This document shows, one piece after another, positions 43,356-51,631 of a DNA stretch of 64,000 nt (position 1 is its first letter; each line of letters starts with the position of its first letter). A program made the position numbers and the translations under genes. The DNA is from UMGS1519 sp050951005 (GTDB lineage Bacteria > Actinomycetota > Coriobacteriia > Coriobacteriales > Eggerthellaceae), in the NCBI GenBank assembly GCA_050951005.1, contig JBMNIP010000002.1, forward strand, positions 124,001-188,000. Reading direction: 5' to 3'. The notes beneath the pieces are model-generated. The model did not search any database, had not been told where the DNA came from, and saw only the letters and a program-made list of their open reading frames with translations.

Positions 43356-44735
43356 CTATGCAGCCTGCGTCCTGCCCGTCCTCACTTTCGGACGGCACTG
43401 GCTGCGCAACCCATCTTCCCTCTTCTCCAACCGGTTGCGCACCAGCAGGTACGCGAGAATCATGGCGATGCCCGTGACCACCCACGTGATCGGGAAGATG
43501 TAAATCAGCATCTCGTATGTTCCCACCAACGGGAACACGAAGAACACCCACAGCACCCTCAGGATGCAGGTGCCGAAGATCGTGATGATGGCAGGCAGCG
43601 TGGACCATTGCATGCCCCGCAGCGAGCCGGCAGAGACCTCATACGATGATGGAAGGCATTCCAACAGCTCCACATTCCACATGCGTATCATGCCGAAGGA
43701 GATGGCGGCGGCATTGCCGGTGAACAGGCCCAGCCAGAATTCGCCGAACGCCACGAACACCACGCTTACGCAGATATCCAGGGCGAAGCTGCAGGCCATG
43801 CATATCCCCCAGATACGGCGGCAGCGCCGCATATTGCGTGCCGCATAATTCTGGCTGGTAAACGTTACCGCCGCCTGCGCGAACGAAGCTGTGACGAAAT
43901 ACGTGAAGCACTCGTAGTTGATACCGGCGGCGGAACCGGCAATGGCCTCGGCACCGAACCCGTTGATGGCCCCTTGGATAATCAGGTTCGAGATGGCGAA
44001 AACCGCACCCTGCACGCCGGCGGGAACGCCGATCTTCAGCACAACCATCAGCGGCTCGCGCACGATATGCAGTTTGCGCGGATCGAAGCGCAGTGCGCCT
44101 GCCTCGTGCATGAGCAGATATGCGATGATGAATGCGGCCACCGCATAGGAAAGCACCGTTCCCAGTGCAATGCCCACAACATCCCAGTGGCACACGGCGA
44201 CGAACAGCAGGTCGAGCACGAGATTCAGGAAACAGGCAACGGCCAGCGCATACAGGGGGCGCTGCGAATCCCCTTTGCTGCGCAGTATGGCCGAGCCGAA
44301 GTTATAGACCATCATGAACGGCATGCTGCAGAAATACACCTGCAGGTACACGGTGCCGATACCGATGATGCTCTCCGGTGTGGAGATCAGGCGCAATGCC
44401 GGCTCGGATACGAAGAAGCCCAGCACCACCAGAAATGCCCCGCTTACCAGCGCAACTGCCATGACGGTATGGACGGCATCGGCCAGCTTCCGTTCCTCCT
44501 TCAACGCGATGCCGGATGCGATAACCACGTTCGCGCCTACGGAAAGACCGACGAACAGGCTGACCAGCAGATTCACCAGCGGTCCGGTGGCGCCGATCCC
44601 GGCGAGCGCATCATTGCCGACAAGCTGGCCGGCAACGGCGGAGTCCACGGAGTTGAACAGCTGCTGCAGCACGCTGGTCACCGCGAGCGGCAATGCAAAT
44701 GCCATGATCTTGCCCAAGAGCGGGCCGTGGAGCAT
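43356..44735 (-). CDS. MATE family efflux transporter
   Basis: A carrier of at least 459 residues with 12 helices, exporting drugs or metabolites with Na+ or H+. GPLLGKIMAFALPLAVTSVL and the twin-repeat text match the prokaryotic DinF/NorM-like group. The annotated ATG at 44735 lacks a ribosome site. In frame just upstream the codons read K-H-E-I-D, the conserved residues normally preceding this Met in the family, yet no ATG, GTG or TTG occurs before the stop near 44881. The true start may be non-canonical, or the 5' end was altered by the nearby 104-bp repeat. Confidence 0.88.
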   Translation of the reverse strand: MLHGPLLGKIMAFALPLAVTSVLQQLFNSVDSAVAGQLVGNDALAGIGATGPLVNLLVSLFVGLSVGANVVIASGIALKEERKLADAVHTVMAVALVSGAFLVVLGFFVSEPALRLISTPESIIGIGTVYLQVYFCSMPFMMVYNFGSAILRSKGDSQRPLYALAVACFLNLVLDLLFVAVCHWDVVGIALGTVLSYAVAAFIIAYLLMHEAGALRFDPRKLHIVREPLMVVLKIGVPAGVQGAVFAISNLIIQGAINGFGAEAIAGSAAGINYECFTYFVTASFAQAAVTFTSQNYAARNMRRCRRIWGICMACSFALDICVSVVFVAFGEFWLGLFTGNAAAISFGMIRMWNVELLECLPSSYEVSAGSLRGMQWSTLPAIITIFGTCILRVLWVFFVFPLVGTYEMLIYIFPITWVVTGIAMILAYLLVRNRLEKREDGLRSQCRPKVRTGRTQAA

Positions 44736-44840
44736 ATCTATCTCATGTTTGCCCGAATGCGCAGAAGGGCGCCCGTGCGGATTTGCTGCAAAATGAATCG
44801 ACGTAAGGTATCGCCTCTGAAGTGCCTTGATTTCCGATAA

Positions 44841-44944
44841 CGCGACGACCTCGCTGCATCTCCGAGAAGCGCAAGGATCTCAGCCCGCATGCATCTCGGA
44901 CATATCGGTTCGATGTCGCTTGATTTGCACAGGCGATGCTACAC
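44841..44944 (+). repeat. 104-bp repeat, copy A
   Basis: It aligns without gaps to 46105-46208; I count 17 differences in 104 positions. It contains TCCGAGAAG (44861-44869) and CATCTCGGA (44892-44900), an inverted pair of half-sites, the palindrome GCATGC, and ends in TTGATTTGCA plus GATGCTACAC. It lies upstream of the MATE gene but points away from it. Confidence 0.85.
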
Positions 44945-45009
44945 CCTCATGCTATCCGCGATGGTCAAGAAGTGCTAACTCTAACGAATCCCCATGGAAA
45001 GTTGCAGAA

Positions 45010-45049
45010 CCATCACGAAAACAGCCGCCCCCATACATGGGAGACGGCT
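45010..45049 (-). terminator. Terminator of the LRR gene
   Basis: AGCCG/CGGCT (45023-45027, 45045-45049) and CCCAT/ATGGG (45030-45034, 45037-45041) form an interrupted hairpin; on the minus strand it is followed by GTTTTCGTG, 30 bases after the LRR stop. Confidence 0.6.
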
Positions 45050-45078
45050 GACATGATTTCATCTACGGAAATGGGAAG

Positions 45079-45795
45079 CTACCTTATGTAAGTAAGCTTT
45101 ACGCCCTTATCGCAGGAAAAGTACTCACTGTTGCGAACTCTGAGCTTACGATTCTTCGAAAGGTCAAGGTGCTTGATTTTGTTTTGATGGCAGTAGAGCC
45201 TCTTCAGCTTCTTGTTCTTAGACACATTGAGCTTCTTCAGCCTGTTTCCGCTACAATTTAGCTCGACCAGCTTCTTATTCTTCGAAACATCAAGCTTCTT
45301 CAACTTATTAGCGGAACAATCCAACCTCTTAAGCTTCGTATTCTTGGAAACGTTGATCTTCTTCACCTTGTTAGCCGTGCAGTCCAAATAGACAAGTTTC
45401 TTGTTCTTAGAGGCATCGATCTTCGTCAGATAGTTATAGGTGCAATCAAGGCCTTTCAGGTATTTCGCCTTCTTCAAATTAATGGATTTCAGCCGATGCG
45501 TGTGTATGAACTTCGTTGTCCCAGGATCGAGGTCTCCGGAATCACCGCGAAAGATCGTCACATAGGTAACGGGCTTACCCTTGATCTTCGCAGGAATGGA
45601 TATCGACTTCTTGTTGCCGATATAATCTGTGATTATCGCCTTTCCCTTTGAAATCTGATATTGGAATCCCTTGTAGGTTCCGGTTTCCGCCGCTTCTGCC
45701 GGTGTCGGGTTCGCTATCAGCACGGTAAATGCGAACAGCAGTACCGCTATCGCCCCCACAATGAAAACCGACTGATATCTCGTGGTTTTCTCCAT
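45079..45795 (-). CDS. Secreted protein with Cys-containing leucine-rich repeats
   Basis: A 238-residue exported protein. A signal peptide (FIVGAIAVLLFAFTVLIANP, cleavage after PAEAA) precedes a small beta domain and then five 21-residue repeats of the form LDCSxNKLKKLDVSKNKKL from about residue 125 to 225, resembling internalin-like surface LRRs of gut anaerobes. No LPXTG or second anchor is seen, so it is either released or wall-bound by charge (very Lys-rich). GGAGGAG lies eight bases before the ATG. The gene is much richer in A and T than its neighbours and lies between the two 104-bp repeats, which suggests acquisition. Confidence 0.82.
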   Translation of the reverse strand: MEKTTRYQSVFIVGAIAVLLFAFTVLIANPTPAEAAETGTYKGFQYQISKGKAIITDYIGNKKSISIPAKIKGKPVTYVTIFRGDSGDLDPGTTKFIHTHRLKSINLKKAKYLKGLDCTYNYLTKIDASKNKKLVYLDCTANKVKKINVSKNTKLKRLDCSANKLKKLDVSKNKKLVELNCSGNRLKKLNVSKNKKLKRLYCHQNKIKHLDLSKNRKLRVRNSEYFSCDKGVKLTYIR

Positions 45796-45945
45796 TGGAT
45801 AATCTCCTCCCTCAGTGAATCGGCTCCCAAGATTCAGTATAGACATCCTACCCGAAAACCGTAACTGATACGATCCCATGTCAAATCGCTCGGACTTTCC
45901 CAGACCAGAAATAGCTCACTGGAATGAAGTTCGTGGAGGAATCGT

Positions 45946-46200
45946 ATGAGCATAAAGCAGCACGGCTTGCCCGATCTGCCTAAAAAAGCAACGGAACGGG
46001 CAATCATCCATAACCCCCTGCTGGCTATCTCGGCTATTGCCGTGCTAGTCACGATGGCAATCAGTTCGCCCTCGCCCACCTACCTCGGCCTTGATTCCCT
46101 ATTGCGCGACGACCTTGCTGTATCTCCGAGATGTCCAAGAATCGCAGTTTGCATGCATCTCGGATATATCGGTTCTATGACGCTTGATTTGCATTCGTGA
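45946..46200 (+). pseudogene. Short ORF, probably the 5' remnant of a disrupted gene
   Basis: An 84-codon ORF with a good GTGGAGGAATCGT site before its ATG. Residues about 20-45 (IIHNPLLAISAIAVLVTMAI) could be a membrane helix. The last third lies inside repeat B, so the reading frame ends within repeated DNA. This looks like the front of a gene cut off by the repeat or by recombination. I recognise no family, and it may not be translated. Confidence 0.3.
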
Positions 46201-46208
46201 TGCTACAC
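46105..46208 (+). repeat. 104-bp repeat, copy B
   Basis: Ungapped match to 44841-44944. Inverted half-sites TCCGAGATG (46125-46133) and CATCTCGGA (46156-46164) keep the same 31-base spacing as in copy A. The 14-mer TCTCCGAGATGTCC (46123-46136) recurs exactly at 58739-58752 before an MFS gene. The end, TTGATTTGCA...GATGCTACACT, looks promoter-like and points to azlCD. Confidence 0.85.
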
Positions 46209-46397
46209 TCGAGCGGAATTTCGAATCGTTCTATACAGAATGAGCACTGATAGCATCCCTTGCGGTTTCGGACCGCGGACGTCGGACGGTTCCCAGAATA
46301 TCTCGCAAAGGGATCTTGTCCGATAACTCGATGCAAGTCCTATACAATCAAGGTACCTTGAATACATATGGGATACAGGCAGAAGGGAATCGCAACG

Positions 46398-47132
46398 GTG
46401 GATCGGGGCAAGGGAAAGGCGAGGCTCAAGGCATTCCGATCCGCTTTCGTTGAGACCATTCCCATCATGATGGGTTTCGCGTTCCTGGGCCTGACATACG
46501 GCGTGTATATGACCACTTCCGGGTTCCCCTGGTACTACAGCACCATCACCGCCGCCGTCGTATTCGGCGGGTCGCTGGAGTTCCTGATCGTGGGAATGCT
46601 GTGCTCGGCATTCAACCCGCTGTCATGCTTCCTGGTTGCATTCGCGGTACAGGCACGGCACCTGTTCTACGGCATATCCATGCTGGAAATTTACAAGGAC
46701 ACCGGCTGGAAGAAGCCCTTCCTAATATTCGGCATGTGCGACGAGTCGTTCGCCATCAACTACCATGCGAAGATACCCGAAGATGTCGACCGCGGATGGT
46801 TCATGCTGTTCGTCACCTGGTTGAACCAGCTGTACTGGGTCGGCGGTTCCACCGTGGGAGGCCTGGTCGGCATGGCCATCCCCTTTCCCACGGAGGGGCT
46901 GTCGTTTGTCATGACGGCGCTGTTCACCGTCATCTTCTTGGATGAATGGCTGAAACAGGGTTACCGGCGCCCCGCCTATGTGGGCTTCGGTTGCGCCATC
47001 ATCTGCCTGCTGGCATTCGGCCCGGACGATTTCATGATTCCCGCGATGGTTGCCATGGCGGCGTTGCTGCTGTGGATGCGCCCGAACATCCCGAAAACCG
47101 CTTCGGGACCAGGACGGAGAGGCATATCATGA
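46398..47132 (+). CDS. azlC: AzlC family branched-chain amino acid permease subunit
   Basis: A 244-residue membrane protein, the large subunit of an AzlCD exporter of branched-chain amino acids (as in azaleucine resistance). Family text includes AFVETIPIMMGFAFLGLTYG, ITAAVVFGGSLEFLIVGML and RHLFYGISMLEIYK. The GTG at 46398 has GAAGGGA nine bases upstream; an ATG at 46368 in frame lacks such a site. The stop overlaps the azlD start as ATGA. Regulation through the upstream repeat B is possible. The substrate is inferred from the family. Confidence 0.9.
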   Translation: MDRGKGKARLKAFRSAFVETIPIMMGFAFLGLTYGVYMTTSGFPWYYSTITAAVVFGGSLEFLIVGMLCSAFNPLSCFLVAFAVQARHLFYGISMLEIYKDTGWKKPFLIFGMCDESFAINYHAKIPEDVDRGWFMLFVTWLNQLYWVGGSTVGGLVGMAIPFPTEGLSFVMTALFTVIFLDEWLKQGYRRPAYVGFGCAIICLLAFGPDDFMIPAMVAMAALLLWMRPNIPKTASGPGRRGIS

Positions 47133-47455
47133 CGCTGGCCCAGCAGGTGATCACCATCGGCCTGTGCGCACTGGCCACCATCCTTACGCGCTTCCTGCCG
47201 TTCGCCGTATTCAATGAGAAACGCCCGATGCCGGCAAGCATCGAGTACCTGGGGCGCGTGCTGCCGTTGGCGATCTTCGCGCTGCTCGTGGTCTACTGTC
47301 TGAAAGATGTGTCTTTGTTGGAAGGCTCGCACGGTATCCCCGAAGCAATCGGTATCCTTGTCACTGGAGCACTGTATGTGTGGAAGCGCCAGATGCTTGT
47401 CGCCATCGCCGGTGGGACTATCTGCTATATGCTGCTGGTCCAGCTGGTATTCTGA
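47129..47455 (+). CDS. azlD: AzlD family small permease subunit
   Basis: A 108-residue protein with four hydrophobic helices, partner of AzlC. It contains GLCALATILTRFLPFAVF and the family text YLGRVLPLAIFALLVVYCLK. Its ATG overlaps the azlC stop by four bases, so the pair is translated together in equal amounts. Nothing follows for 140 bases on this strand. Confidence 0.9.
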   Translation: MTLAQQVITIGLCALATILTRFLPFAVFNEKRPMPASIEYLGRVLPLAIFALLVVYCLKDVSLLEGSHGIPEAIGILVTGALYVWKRQMLVAIAGGTICYMLLVQLVF

Positions 47456-47595
47456 CTCGGCTTATCCGGATGGAAGCGAAACCCTGGATTCCGTTGCCGG
47501 CTGCCCATTTCATCGTATGATGAAAATCGGCCGGCACTCGGAGAAGACCCCGCATGCACAATTCCCCACCACAAAGGCGATAGGAAGGAGACCCG

Positions 47596-48972
47596 GTGCC
47601 CTCGGACACGCATTCGCGGCAAAGCAAACGGAGCGCAATGGCTTGGGGCGAGCGGGTCGAACGCTATCTTATCTGCTTCTTCGGCATCTTCTGCATCTCG
47701 TTCGGCGTAGCGCTTTTCACTAAATCCGGCACGGGCACCTCGGCCATTTCCGTTATTCCCTACACCATATCGCTGGTCCTGCCTCAGCTGTCGTACGGTA
47801 CCTGGGTCGCCCTTTTCAACATGACATTGGCCCTGGCACAGGCCGTCATGCTCCGCCGCGATACGGACTGGTTCGATATCGTTCAGCAATTGGTATTCGC
47901 AGCCGTATTCGGGTCCATCGTGGACCTGTCCATGTGGATATTGACGTACTTCAATCCCGTCATCTACTGGCAATGCTTCCTAACCATGCTGGTCAGCGTT
48001 CCCGTCCTTGCATTGGGCGCCTACCTGACGCTCATCTCCCGCGTGGGCGTAATGGCCGGGGACGGATTCGCACGCACCCTTTCGCAGGTCACCGGCAAGG
48101 AGTTCGCCCTCGTGCGCGTGCTCTCCGATTCCACCATGGCCATCATCTCCGTCATCATGTGCCTGGCATTCTGGGGACAGCTCGTGACGGTCCGTGAAGG
48201 CACGGTATGCGCAGCGCTCCTGACCGGCACCGTCGTAGGCTGGTACAGCAAGCACCTGAAACGCTTCGAGTACGCCCTGCTTCCCGGCAATCGGGAGCAA
48301 GACCTTGCGGCGCGGGCCCAGGCACCGGTCCCTGCTAAAAACTTCGTGGTCACCATCAGCCGCGAATACGGCAGCGGCGGGCGCGAGATCGGGCGCATCA
48401 TCGCCGACGAATTGGACGTGCCGTTCTACGACTCCGAAATCATCAACCGCCTGGCAGCCGACGAGGGCTTCGATGCCTCCTACGTACAGGACAACGAGCA
48501 GCGTATGGACAGTTCGGCACGCGGGGCATTCTACCGCTTCTATGCGGGTGCCGTGCCCGCATCCGAGATGCCGAAGGTCGAGCAGCTCTACCATGCCGAG
48601 CAACGGGTGATAAAGAAGCTCGCCGCAGACAGCAGCTGCGTGATCGTAGGGCGCCTGTCGAACTACATCTTGCGCGATCACGAAAACCGCCTTGACCTGT
48701 TCATCCGGGCAAACATGCCGGACAAGATCGCGCATGTCATGGAACGTGACGGCTTGACGAAGGCCGCCGCGGAAGAGAAGATCCGGAAGGTCGATCACGA
48801 CCGCGCCGAGCATTGCCGCTACTTCACGCATCGCGAATGGGGCGATGTCCGCAACTACGATGCATCCGTGAACACCAGCCGGTACGGCATCCGGCAGACC
48901 GGTGCCATGCTTGCCCGCATGGCGGTATCGGCACGCGACGCCGCTGCGAAAAGCGCTTCCGCGACCCAATAG
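47596..48972 (+). CDS. YczE/DUF6198-like membrane domain fused to a cytidylate-kinase-like domain
   Basis: A 458-residue fusion. Residues about 20-225 contain five to six helices with FCISFGVALFTKSGTGTSAI and SRVGVMAGDGFARTLSQVTG, matching the YczE/YitT-like DUF6198 family. Residues about 245-440 are a P-loop kinase of the cytidylate-kinase-like family with SREYGSGGREIGRIIADEL, FYDSEIINRLA and VGRLSNYILRD. GGAAGGAG lies before the GTG at 47596. The kinase half resembles standalone proteins whose substrate is not established. The joined form would place the kinase at the membrane. Confidence 0.85.
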   Translation: MPSDTHSRQSKRSAMAWGERVERYLICFFGIFCISFGVALFTKSGTGTSAISVIPYTISLVLPQLSYGTWVALFNMTLALAQAVMLRRDTDWFDIVQQLVFAAVFGSIVDLSMWILTYFNPVIYWQCFLTMLVSVPVLALGAYLTLISRVGVMAGDGFARTLSQVTGKEFALVRVLSDSTMAIISVIMCLAFWGQLVTVREGTVCAALLTGTVVGWYSKHLKRFEYALLPGNREQDLAARAQAPVPAKNFVVTISREYGSGGREIGRIIADELDVPFYDSEIINRLAADEGFDASYVQDNEQRMDSSARGAFYRFYAGAVPASEMPKVEQLYHAEQRVIKKLAADSSCVIVGRLSNYILRDHENRLDLFIRANMPDKIAHVMERDGLTKAAAEEKIRKVDHDRAEHCRYFTHREWGDVRNYDASVNTSRYGIRQTGAMLARMAVSARDAAAKSASATQ

Positions 48973-49032
48973 AAGGCCGCGCAATAGCCAAGGCCGAAAG
49001 GAAGCGAGCCCCTCTTTTCACATGCGAAGAAC

Positions 49033-49059
49033 GCCCCCCGGATATACGTCCGGGAGGGC
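49033..49059. terminator. Terminator between convergent kinase-fusion and nitroreductase genes
   Basis: CCGGA/TCCGG (49038-49042, 49049-49053) and GCCC/GGGC (49033-49036, 49056-49059) form an interrupted stem with loop TATACG; short CTTCG and CTTCG-complement flanks are present on both sides. Confidence 0.55.
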
Positions 49060-49087
49060 TTCGTCATGCGCGTCACCTCCGCGCGAC

Positions 49088-49660
49088 CTACTTCTCGATC
49101 CTCACACGGGCAGTAATGTCCTCAGCCGGCTTCGGGTCGGGCTGCGCCTCAATGCCCCCGAACGGCATCTGCGCAATCAGCTTGTACGAGTCGGGCACAT
49201 CGAACAGCTTCTTCACGGCATCGTCGATGACCGGATTGTAGTGCTGGATATTCGCGCCGATCCCCAATTCGCGCAATGCCGTCCAAATAGCGATTTGGAG
49301 CATGCCGTTTGCCTGGTTTGCCCATACGGGGAAGTTCTCCGCATAGCGGGGGAACTGATCCTGCATGGCCTTCACCGTAGCGGCATCATAGAAATACAGT
49401 ACCGTGCCGGCTCCGGCCTTGAAGCCGTCGATTTTCTCGCGGGAGACCTTGCCGTCGAATGCCCCATAGATGGTATCCCACAGGGCGTCTTGACTATCGC
49501 CGAGAGCAACCAGAACACGCGCGCTCTTCATATTGAAGGCATCGGGTATCAACTCCGTCACCCTGCGGACAGTATCCACCACCTGCTCTTCCGTCACGGG
49601 GAGTTGTTTGTTGATACGGTATATGCTGCGGCGGTCTGCCAAAGAATCGATGATGCCCAT
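49088..49660 (-). CDS. Nitroreductase family protein
   Basis: A 190-residue FMN oxidoreductase of the HBN1/FRP-like short nitroreductase group. The start MGIIDSLADRRSIYRINKQL holds the FMN-binding RRS motif; FPVWANQANGMLQIAIWTAL and LRELGIGANIQHYNPVID are the core helices, and the C-terminus QMPFGGIEAQPDPKPAED is typical. The ATG at 49660 follows GCAGGTGC; 12 more upstream codons are open but unlikely. It is unrelated in detail to the nitroreductase at 4.4 kb. It probably reduces nitro-compounds or quinones. Confidence 0.9.
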   Translation of the reverse strand: MGIIDSLADRRSIYRINKQLPVTEEQVVDTVRRVTELIPDAFNMKSARVLVALGDSQDALWDTIYGAFDGKVSREKIDGFKAGAGTVLYFYDAATVKAMQDQFPRYAENFPVWANQANGMLQIAIWTALRELGIGANIQHYNPVIDDAVKKLFDVPDSYKLIAQMPFGGIEAQPDPKPAEDITARVRIEK

Positions 49661-49847
49661 ATGCACCTGCTTTCTTCCGAATGGTATCCTTCTCATAAAT
49701 CATACCAATACGATAGGATTAGTGAAAGCAGGTACCGTCCCGCCGATGGTGCGGGCAATGCAAACATCCCCCGCACCATACATGGCGATGCGTTCCCAGT
49801 CAGATATTCTGCGGCACGCCAACGGGTTCTGCCCGCAGCCGTCTGTG

Positions 49848-51266
49848 CTATGAACAGATCTTGCCCGGGTTGAGGATACCCTTCGGGTCGAATACCTTCT
49901 TGATGCCGGCCATCAAATCGATACTCAGATCTCCCAGGCTCTCGCGCAGATACCCCTTCTTCGCATGCCCGATACCGTGCTCGCCGGAAACCTGGCCGCC
50001 GAACTCCTCGCATTTCGCATACGCATCTTTCATGACCTTGGCGCTCTGCGCCAGGAAGGCCGAAGGGTCGTCGCCCTCGCCGCAGCAGTAGATGTGCAGG
50101 TTGCCGTCTCCTGCATGGCCGAAGCTGCGGATTCTCACATCGTATTTTTCGCCCGTCTCGTGGATGAACTCCAAGAAAGCGGCGATCTTATCAACGGGCA
50201 CGCACACGTCCATCTCGTCCAGATACTGCGTATCCGCCTCGATAACGGTCAGGAAAGCGCTGCGTGCTGCCCACGCCGCCTGCTTCTCGGCGGGCTGGCT
50301 CAAAACTAGCACGTCGTATGCACCGGCCTCATCGGCTACCTGAACCAAGGTCTCGGCACGCTGGAAAATCTCATCACCGTCATTCCCGTCAAGCGTTACC
50401 AGGATATACGCGCCCGCCTCCTTACCATCGATAGCGGTCGGAAATACCGCCTGACCCGTATATTCGGCAGAGGAGTCGACGATATCGCGTTCCATGAACT
50501 CGATGGACTGCGGGTCGAGACCGGCCAGCTTGATCTTCGGAACCGAGCTGATGGCCTGGTGGATATTGGCAAAGGGCAGGATGAAGCTCACGTCTTCGCG
50601 CGGGTTCGGGATAAGCTTCATGGTCAATTCGGTGATCACGCCGAGAGTGCCCTCCGAGCCGACGATCAGATGCATCAGGCTGTAGCCGGAACTCGATTTC
50701 TTCACTGCGCGGCCGGGCTTCAGGATCTCGCCGTTAGGCAGCACGACCGTCAGCGCCATCACATAGTCGCGCGTGGTGCCGTATTTTACCGCGCGCATAC
50801 CACCGGCGTTCGTGCTGACATTACCGCCGATAGAACCGGTCTTCTCGCCCGGATCGGGCGGATACATCAGGTCGTGCTCAAGGGCATCGGCCGCAAGCTC
50901 GCACAGGCGAACGCCCGGCTGCACGCGAACCGTCAAATTGTTCATGTCATATTCGAGGATACGGTTCATCCGCATCGTACAGAGGACGACGCCTCCTTCG
51001 AGCGGCGTGCTGCCACCGACCAATCCGGTACCTGCACCGCGAACCGTCACCGGGATGGTGTGGTCGTAGCACAGTTTCATGACGGCCGACACCTCTTCGG
51101 TGCTCCCGGGGAAGCACACAACATCCGGCATGTGCGTGCCGTAGATGGGCATCTCATCATGGGAATAGTCTTCGTTGATGTCCTCGCCGACTTGACAATT
51201 CTCCTCGCCGACAATCTCCTTCAACTCGGCCACCAATTCGGGAGTGAGCTCGTTGTACTCGGTCAT
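49848..51266 (-). CDS. FAD-linked oxidase, GlcD/D-lactate dehydrogenase type
   Basis: A 472-residue flavoprotein oxidising a 2-hydroxy acid such as glycolate or D-lactate. The FAD domain has VRGAGTGLVGGSTPLEGG and KTGSIGGNVSTNAGGM; the substrate domain ends with FGHAGDGNLHIYC and SGEHGIGHAKKGYL. GGAGG lies six bases before the ATG at 51266. No glcE or glcF (Fe-S subunit) is adjacent, so it either acts alone or takes electrons to a partner elsewhere, such as an electron-transfer flavoprotein. Together with the FMN enzyme at 7.2 kb it suggests lactate use. Confidence 0.92.
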   Translation of the reverse strand: MTEYNELTPELVAELKEIVGEENCQVGEDINEDYSHDEMPIYGTHMPDVVCFPGSTEEVSAVMKLCYDHTIPVTVRGAGTGLVGGSTPLEGGVVLCTMRMNRILEYDMNNLTVRVQPGVRLCELAADALEHDLMYPPDPGEKTGSIGGNVSTNAGGMRAVKYGTTRDYVMALTVVLPNGEILKPGRAVKKSSSGYSLMHLIVGSEGTLGVITELTMKLIPNPREDVSFILPFANIHQAISSVPKIKLAGLDPQSIEFMERDIVDSSAEYTGQAVFPTAIDGKEAGAYILVTLDGNDGDEIFQRAETLVQVADEAGAYDVLVLSQPAEKQAAWAARSAFLTVIEADTQYLDEMDVCVPVDKIAAFLEFIHETGEKYDVRIRSFGHAGDGNLHIYCCGEGDDPSAFLAQSAKVMKDAYAKCEEFGGQVSGEHGIGHAKKGYLRESLGDLSIDLMAGIKKVFDPKGILNPGKICS

Positions 51267-51631
51267 AACCATCCTCCGACAGGGACAGGCATTGCTACCC
51301 GCCCGATTTTCTTGCAGCGCTTTACTATACGTTGCCCCATCCTGCCCGTTCAATCCCCTGTCCAGAAAACGTGGGCGAACGGCATTCTATCGGGATTTTC
51401 GACTATTCGCATCACGGCAAACGGGTAAAATCCGCTGGCGAGCGGCTTGCCTCGGCAAGTGCCACCTGCCATTTCACCAGGCATCCCCTGAACCTGTTAT
51501 TGAACTTTGGAGAATTCTTTATGGAAATCCTTCTGCGAGACAGGCGTTTTCAGGCTGGCTTCAAAAACGGCCGCTAGCGTGTGTGCCCGTATGACATCAA
51601 TTAGCACAAGGAGCATTGTCAGGAGTTGACC
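51267..51631 (+). other. Leader region of the LCP gene
   Basis: A 365-base gap between divergent genes. It contains an 18-codon ORF (51521-51577) beginning ATGGAAATC with TTTGGAGA seven bases before, which could be a translated leader peptide. No terminator hairpin between it and the LCP gene is obvious, and no riboswitch is recognised. Confidence 0.4.

Larger units (their letters stand above)
45796..46397. other. 600-base region upstream of azlCD
   Basis: It contains a short plus-strand ORF (45946-46200), repeat copy B (46105-46208) and then about 190 bases up to azlC. In that last part TTGTCC (46316) and TATACA (46341) are a weak promoter pair with a long 19-base spacer, next to the palindrome AAGGTACCTT (46350-46359). 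No RNA gene is recognised. Confidence 0.5.

Noticed and set aside
44827..45051. A 74-codon plus-strand ORF through repeat A
   Set aside because: No ribosome site, no protein-like composition, and it ends in the LRR terminator.
45130..45480. Regular 63-base periodicity that could suggest a tandem or CRISPR-like array
   Set aside because: It is the DNA of the 21-residue leucine-rich repeats; units are in frame, diverged and without unique spacers.
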